From: Zerene cesonia
Taxonomy: Eukaryota > Arthropoda > Insecta > Lepidoptera > Pieridae
DNA: 64,000 bases
Reading direction: 5' to 3'
Assembly: GCF_012273895.1 (NCBI RefSeq)
Contig: NC_052123.1
Coordinates: forward strand, 2,914,001-2,978,000
In this document: in pieces, positions 57,152-64,000 of the stretch
How positions within the stretch are numbered: position 1 is the stretch's first letter
Layout of the letters: each line of letters begins with the position of its first letter
The notes under the pieces: model-generated
The model's database searches: none
The model's input: the letters and a program-made list of their open reading frames with translations, nothing else
What the model was told of the DNA's origin: nothing
Made by a program: the position numbers and the translations under genes

Positions 57152-59660
57152 CGAATCGGTGATACAGTCGAAAATAGCAAGCTATTTCTACCGTAAGATG
57201 TGTCGACGTATTTAAAATTGCAAACTCTCTTACTAAACGAAAAACTATTAAAATAAACATATTGCTAAAAAATGTAAGATATAGCAGTGTTATGTTATCT
57301 GTGGCCATAACGAAGCTTTTCTAAGGATTTTCTTTGATTACAGAGACCTCTAGCGGAGATTTTTTAAAAAGAAAATATAAATGAAAACTTGTTCTATTCA
57401 ATGAAAGTATTGAGTTTTTGGTATAGTGACATCTTACGCCCTAAGGTTAGATACCAAGGCGCACCCTGCATTTCCTATTTGGTCGTCTTTTGTAGTTTAA
57501 ATTCATCATTTTTTTGTTCCCTATGACATTGATGTTTGTTTAGTGTCTTTAAATATTTTATAAGAGATATCAATAGATAATTGTATGTGATGTAGAAATG
57601 ATTTAATTTATCTTCCTTAAAACCCTTTATTAGGTTCAATTTATAAAATTCTTTCATCAATAGGATCAATGACCTGAATTTCATTAAAATAGTGCAATTG
57701 CTTAAGTCCTAAACAATTCATGAGATATAAAAACCACTCCATTTACTGAATACCAGCGGTACATCCGATTTCTGCCTCATATTTTTCAGTTTTATTCCGT
57801 CTTCGTTGAATACCAAACCTTTTGCCTTACGAAATACGTTTCTCATTTCCATGCATATATTTATGCTACGCTATAGAACTTGTGAATTGCGGAATGCCGT
57901 GCGGCATTCGACCGCTACGTGCGGTAAGCGTGTTACGCGAAATTTCGTTTTATTACTGAATAATTCAGTAAAAAACAAAGTTCAAATTATATTTAATAGT
58001 GTGATAATATGTAATTATACTTCTTTATCAAAGTTACAGTGTAGTGTTGTGTGAATTTAGTGTTTGTGGATGATTTATGGATACAATAAGGTTTGTTTTG
58101 ATGTCAACAATAAATTGCGAACTTTTACAAAATTTCACACATTTAGGACATTTAAAATTTTCTGTACAGCCTGTATAGTGTATTAATTTTGTTCTTTCTT
58201 TTCCGAAGTGTTAAAATATTTGACCTAAATTTATATGTAGCTAGGTACTTATCTATTTATTAATTAAATTCATTGGTATTTTATGATAAAAAACTAAATT
58301 TAACAAAATTATTAAATATTATTGAAATATAGTATTTATATGTTTAATGTAGGTTTTTCAAGAAGTGGTATTAATTCAACAGTAACATAATAATTCATAT
58401 ATTTTTTTAATACTTTTTTAAAACATTAAGCTCAAAAACCGTAATATCATAGATAATATATATGTTATTAGAGTAGTGCTTTTAATTAAAATTATCCCAA
58501 AAAAACTAAATTGAAATTATCCTTTTTGATTTCACTTTGTAAACAGTTTCGTGAATAGATTTTTATTATGAATTGCAGTATTTTAAAATTGTTATTATGA
58601 AATATCTTGGTTAATATTATTTATGTAGATGAAAGCATGAACTTGTGTGCGAACAACTATCAAAAGCTTATATAGTACATGCGTCTTAAATACTTACCGT
58701 TTATCCCGGCCATACCCTGGGTAAAAACAAAGTAAAATAAAGCTTATTGCACTCACAGATAACGTAGCTATGTATTGATCAAAGAATGTTTATAATCGGT
58801 TCAGTAGATCCATAGGATGCCCGCTAAAGCGTCACAAAACATCAAACTTTACCTCTTTATAATAAGGGTACCCAGGTCTAGAATCTATTAATTTCTTATA
58901 AGTAACTTTTATCTTAATGAAAAACTTGTTTATAAACCATTGCTATGGACATTTCTAGAACAATCTCGACTTTCGAATAAATATTTAATGTAACTACCTA
59001 ATTATTTTTTGTCTAGTCTGTATTTACAACACAGAACTAATATTTCAATGGTAATTTTCTTAATTTGATTTCAGCTGCGAGACAAACTAAACAATGAAAC
59101 ATATTTCGAACCAATTTATTGTTATTAGATTTAAACTAAAACGTAAATAACGCAAACCTACTAAATGTTAAAAATCGAAACTATTTTTATTTGTAATATA
59201 ACAAGTCAACTGTATTATATCTTTGAAATATCAATTTAATTTTAAAAACTAAAATGCCGTCAAATTAACTAAACGAGCTTAAATGACAGACACTAGCTTT
59301 AAAATAAAAAAAAGTTTCAGAATCCGTTCACCCATTCAAAAGCTCTTGAGATAAAAATGCCAAAAATGCAGTCGAATTGATAATCTCCTCCTTTTTTGAA
59401 GTCGGATGTATGTGATAAAAATATTGATATTCTGAATAATATGCGTAATGCATCTACGACTATGATCACGGTGCGCAGGTCATACATTCTTGTGTTGTGT
59501 TCAGATTAATGAAATATATTTTAAAATAAATATTTAAAACGAAATGAAACTTGATTTAATAAGGAAAGAGATATGTGCCTCCCGGGTTCAATGTTTTGTT
59601 TTAAAATACTTAAAAGTTTGTGTTTATTTTTATATATTTTTTCATGCAAACTAAACATGT

Positions 59661-59997
59661 TTTTTTATGACATAGTCGGCAATGGAGCTGGTGGGTCGCC
59701 TGATGGTAAGCGCCACCAGCGCCCATGAACTTTTGGAGAGGCATAAAGTCAATTGCAGAACTTACGCCTCTACAAATGAATTGCCAACTTTAAATTTCGA
59801 AGGGATTAAGAAAAGATTTATCAGAGGAATAAAGGAAAGGACTGGGAAGGGTATAGAAAAGGATATGGGCCTCCGACTTTCACTCACCGTACGAAACACA
59901 GTGGCACCACTATTTTACACCGGCTTTCTGTGGGGTTGTGGTACTTCCCCGGTGCGAGCTGGCCCAATTCGTGCCGAAGCGTGCTCGACTCCCACAG
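59661..59997 (-). repeat. SINE family 1, near full-length copy
   Basis: T-run, then atgacatagtcggcaatgga, ending gtgctcgactcccaca. Confidence 0.8.
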
Positions 59998-60284
59998 TAA
60001 ATGTAATGCTTTGGGGTAAATCCTGTAAATTACTTTTTACTATATTAATAAGTAAATAAATAAATGGCGGCCAAGTTGCCGGCCGAAGATGGAAGGAAAT
60101 TTATCTCGTAAGCTATAATTAGTAATCTTACACCGGGTACTAAATAATGAACACTACGAGCTAACCCAGTCAGTAACGCCCCTCTGAATATTCATGGGCC
60201 ATACTAGCCTGGAACGTACTCAGTTTGTAAGATTGAATGGGGCCTTATATGATTAGTGCCCAAACTATTTCTAACTGAAATGAA

Positions 60285-60452
60285 TCTATACTAATGTTTT
60301 AAAGCTGAAGAGTTTGTTTGTTTGAACGCACTAATCTCAGGAACTACTGGTCCGATTTGAAAAATTTTTTCAGTGTTAGATAGCCCATTTATTGAGGAAG
60401 GCTACAGGCTATATATGTATTACGGGCGAAGCCGGGGCGGACCGCTAGTTAA
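60285..60452 (+). mobile_element. CTAGT-ending element
   Basis: gaagagtttgtttgtttgaa ... gcgaagccggggcggaccgc tagt. Confidence 0.55.
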
Positions 60453-60972
60453 GAATATGAATTAAAAAATGTAATTGAATCGCTCCTCTTTTGAATTCAT
60501 CAAAATTTATGAGGTATCTAAATTCGACCGTATTTTTTGCGTGTGTTTTGCAGAACAGGTAGCTTATAAACCAAATTTAATATTATTTTTTGTTGGAATG
60601 AATAATAGAATAAAATAATACCATGGACAGTCTCACTATAAAAAAACCAGCATCTAAAATTAGTAGTAAACATAATTAACCTATGTTTTATCTAAAGAAG
60701 CTTCAAAGGTCATATTGAATGCTATTGTATGCAATGAGATATTATGATATCTTTTGACTTTTTATTAATTTTCTACTGAAATTTACTACTATGATATCAA
60801 CATTTGAGGCCCTATGTGTTATTTGATCCTAATCGCTAATTCCCACGAATACGGACCATTACATACTATCACTATATATATGCGAATATCAATTTGACAA
60901 CAATGTATTAGAGGCGCTATCACGTCGGTATTTCATAAGTATTATTTATTACACGATCGATTAACATTAGCA

Positions 60973-61200
60973 TGAGTAGTGATGACTCAGTGGTAAGGCC
61001 CGATTGCACTTAAAGATTCGGGGATTCGAGACTGCATGAGCTTGCAAAGGAAGAATCCACCGGGAGGAAACTAGGATATCGAAAAAATCACCTATCGATG
61101 AGATGTAAGCAACCCTCGTTTAGCCAGCTTAGTCGGTTATGGCCAATGAAGTAGGAGTGTGTCTCGGTAGAAGGAAAAGATTTCCGCTGAATCATTAGCG
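60973..61200 (+). repeat. tRNA-derived SINE
   Basis: GTAGTGATGACTCAGTGGTA (A box) and GGGATTCGAGACTG (B box) at tRNA spacing are followed by an unrelated body of about 150 bp. Confidence 0.55.
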
Positions 61201-61642
61201 CAAATCTGTTCCTTATCAGATAATAATTATGAATATCAATCTAATGCTATTCTTGTTCTGATACTATCTGTGGCAGTTAATCAATGGGTCCAATTGGATC
61301 AAGTAAAATATTTACCAAATATCTCGTATTGCGCGGAATAAGGCTTTTCAACTGCTTGCTCGTAAATGGAATCGATCAATGAAACAAACATAAAACATAT
61401 CAGCCCCGCACCCACAAGGTGATATCGGACTCAACTAAATATTACACAGAAGATACATTATATTAACGTTGGCAACAAAATTAATGTATGTATTTTCCAA
61501 GCGTAGTTATAATATAATTACGAAAAAAAATCATAACATTAAAACAAAACCATATAGATACATCGCAAGAATGCAGTAGAATATTCATAGTTTAAAAAAC
61601 AACACGCTTTAATGATAGAATCAAATGAATTGTGTCACTTGC

Positions 61643-62008
61643 TTTTTTTTTTTTTTTTTTTTTTTTATGTCACAGTCGGCAATGGAGCTTGTGGGACGCC
61701 TGATGGTAAGCGCTACCACCGCCCATGAACATTTGTAGAGGCGTAGAGGTGTAAAATCGATTACAGACCTTACGCCTCTACAAATGGATTGCCGACTTTA
61801 AATTGGGAAGGGATTAAGAAAGGATTGGCGAGAGGAATAAAGGAAAGGACTAGGAAGGGGAAGGAAAAGGGTATGGGCCTCCGGCTCCCCCACTCACCGA
61901 ACGAAACACAGCAGAATGCTATTTCACGCCGGTCTTCTGTGGGGGTGTGGTACTTCCCCGGTGCGAGCTGGCCCAATTCGTGCCGAAGCGTGCTCGACTA
62001 CCACATAT
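61643..62008 (-). repeat. SINE family 1, full-length copy with long A-tail
   Basis: About 24 T followed by atgtcacagtcggcaatgg and ending ctcgactaccacata. It closely matches the copy at 13999, which suggests recent activity. Confidence 0.85.
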
Positions 62009-62021
62009 ATTTGCTATACCT

Positions 62022-62077
62022 GGATTAAATAATTTCCATATATATGCTCTATACATATGGAAATTTTTTAATCCTGG
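62022..62077. repeat. Imperfect hairpin beside a SINE
   Basis: ggattaaataatttccatat and its near reverse complement atatggaaattttttaatcc face each other across about 16 nt. It starts 14 bp after the end of the SINE. Confidence 0.7.
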
Positions 62078-62529
62078 TCTCCAAATCAGAATAATAAGAG
62101 AAACTAATAAAATTATTGTATTGACACGGATATTTGATAAGTGTACAAAGTTTGAATTATTAAGCCTGTCCGTTTTTGGATCAGAATCGAGTCTAAAAGA
62201 CTCATAAATACCTACAAAAATACAGATGAAGGTAAGAAAAGCATGTTGAAAACACGTCATAAGTTCTCATGCTTTGCAGTCAAACTACAAATGTATCACA
62301 CACGATATATTTGTGATGTTAGACTATGTTTTGTTTGTATTATATAACATTAGTGCAGTCTATGGCAAGTTGCCAAATCGTCCATATTTATTGTATGATG
62401 AATCGACCCGTGAATATGTTTGTATTCCAGTGTATGCATGATTAACATTAATAGTAAACAAGATGGAGAATATTTAGCTATTCAAAAGTTGCATGTTCAT
62501 AAAAACGATAAATATATTAACTTGTTTCT

Positions 62530-62643
62530 AGCCCTAACAATTGTCCTAACAAAAGTCCCTTCCGGGTACAAGAACTGTACGGAAAAAACCTCGGCCCTGA
62601 AATTTTTCCCTTTACTGCGGGCGAAGCGCGGTTGGTAAGCTAG
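62530..62643 (+). mobile_element. CTAGT-type element 3' end
   Basis: caaaagtcccttccgggtac ... gcgggcgaagcgcggttgg...agctagtt. Confidence 0.45.
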
Positions 62644-63344
62644 TTCATCAATATTTATGAGATTATTTCTTGTCTAATTTCATATAGTTTCGCTTCTTCC
62701 GTTCTTTTAGCACAAAACGAGATCTTATATCGCTAATAAACATGAAACATCTTTAAATCTATAATAATTTTTTGTGCAGTATCCGTTGTTTAATAATGAT
62801 TACTAAATATATTAGCATTAATCATCAAATTCATGTTATATGGCTATTCATGCGATAGTAGTGTTTCAAACAACAAACAATTTGTAAGTACAATGTTGAT
62901 ATCTCCAATGTTGACTAACCTTGGGGCTGGAACAAATCGTTTTCCAATTTAAAAGTTTCTAAACGCCTCTCGTAAATCGTGCTCTACAAATTTAGATTAT
63001 TTTTAATATATAAGAACTTAACAAACAGATTTAATTAAATCCAACCATGTTTAAATGCAATTATATTTTTAACAATCACATTTAATTTAATCCAATCTTA
63101 TTTTAAAATGCCACACTTAAGATGAATATTTTTCTTCTGTTAAACCGAGAATATATGTAAAAGTGCCCATGTTAAAATATAAACTTTGAAGGATAAACAA
63201 TATTAATTAGAATGGATCTCAACACGCAAGCACGTTTTAATTTGGTTTACCTTTGCGCAGTTAGTTATTAAAATGTTCGTTCAGTAAGATTTTGTAATCT
63301 GATCATGAATTAAAAATAAATTCTTCAATCATCTTTAAAAAAAA

Positions 63345-63508
63345 TAAATTCTCGTGTCACAATGTTAGCTTCAGTACTCCTCCGAAACGGCTGGACCGAT
63401 TCTCGTGTAATTTTGTGGGCATATTAGGTAGGACTGAGAATCGGCCTCATTTCATACACCTAAATGATAAGAGTGAGGCAGAACAGCGTTTGCCGGGTGC
63501 AGCTAGTA
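63345..63508 (+). mobile_element. CTAGT-ending element, type D
   Basis: ttctcgtgtcacaatgttag, cctccgaaacggctggacc, and the end gtttgccgggtgcagctagt. Confidence 0.6.
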
Positions 63509-64000
63509 ATCTCATAAAAAGCTTCATAATAAAAATATCATCTGATTGCTCAACAGATAAATAAAACATTCATTTGTCCAACCTCATTTTCAGCCCATCA
63601 AAATTATTTAAATTGTATGACAGGGTCGGAATCCCTTTGTTGTTGTGGATGAAGTGGGCGGCGTTAGGGTTGCTACATTGAAAATTTAATTCGTGCTATT
63701 TTTGTTCATTTTTAAGTGGTGTTAGTGTACCCATTATTCTATAATTAGTTGCCCATCTAAAGTGTGGCATTTAAAATGAGTTGCCCACGACGAAGCCACA
63801 AAGATGGTTATGATTTGTCTGGTTTGTATTTGTAATAATATACAGTAGGTATGTTTATACAGTTTATAATTTCTTATATAATTCTTATTTCTCATCTTCT
63901 ATCGGGCCAAATTCAATGTGGAGTCCTCTGAACTGAATAATGAAATTTTTGGACTAGTATCTCGTATATACCATAACTAGCTAGAAAATAGACACATTTC

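Larger units (their letters stand above)
57152..64000. other. Gene-free region to the end of the window
   Basis: About 6.8 kb, mostly AT-rich, with two SINEs (59661-59997, 61643-62008), a tRNA-derived SINE (60973-61200), CTAGT-type elements and hairpins. It could be the long first intron of the gene suggested at 56.3 kb. A short open stretch MSCPRRSHKDGYDLS at 63777 is followed by a possible GT donor, but I cannot support it as an exon. Confidence 0.45.

Noticed and set aside
56971..57180. Minus-strand open frame over the candidate exon
   Set aside because: No splice or start context and no family resemblance; the plus-strand reading has matching splice phase.

Overview
The window is nuclear DNA from an insect, almost certainly a moth or butterfly (Lepidoptera). 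It is AT-rich, its genes have many short exons with GT-AG introns, and it is littered with lepidopteran-style non-autonomous repeats: elements ending in CTAGT with a 'cgcggtttcacccgcgtaag' core, an A-tailed ~330 bp SINE, and LINE 3' tails. No prokaryotic, CRISPR or organellar sequence is visible. Two runs of exactly 1000 N (36706-37705 and 47104-48103) are assembly gaps.

Left third (1-26.3 kb): three paralogous proton-coupled amino acid transporter genes (SLC36/PAT family, related to Drosophila pathetic). The first two are head-to-tail on the plus strand (<1-7221, cut by the window edge, and 14777-19989). The third is on the minus strand (20516-26307), converging on the second. Exon lengths of 145, 131, 198, 106 and about 217 nt recur in all three, so they are tandem duplicates, but each copy has its own extra introns.

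Middle (27.2-39.1 kb): a secreted, lysine/glutamate-rich protein with 21-bp coding repeats (27228-28985); the minor-spliceosome protein ZMAT5/U11-U12 20K (30354-31972); and two small secreted proteins of unknown function arranged tail-to-tail (34304-35283 plus, 35521-39126 minus).

Right part (39.9-50.6 kb): UVRAG, the autophagy/endosome subunit of the class III PI3-kinase complex. Its N-terminal C2 domain, coiled coils and C-terminal tail are present. Exon phases and missing homology show that its central domain is absent and most likely lies in the second gap. A large UVRAG intron has trapped an LTR-gag remnant and other repeats.

From 50.6 kb to the end there is mostly non-genic repeat-rich DNA. 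It contains a Tc1-type DD34E transposon with intact ends but a broken transposase (53166-54655), a possible promoter plus first exons of another gene (56123-57151), tRNA-derived SINEs and several hairpins. The genes do not form a single pathway: the transporters are a duplicated family, while ZMAT5 and UVRAG are housekeeping genes. The least understood items are the three secreted proteins, the palindrome hidden by the first gap, and the altered first-helix motif shared by the three transporters.
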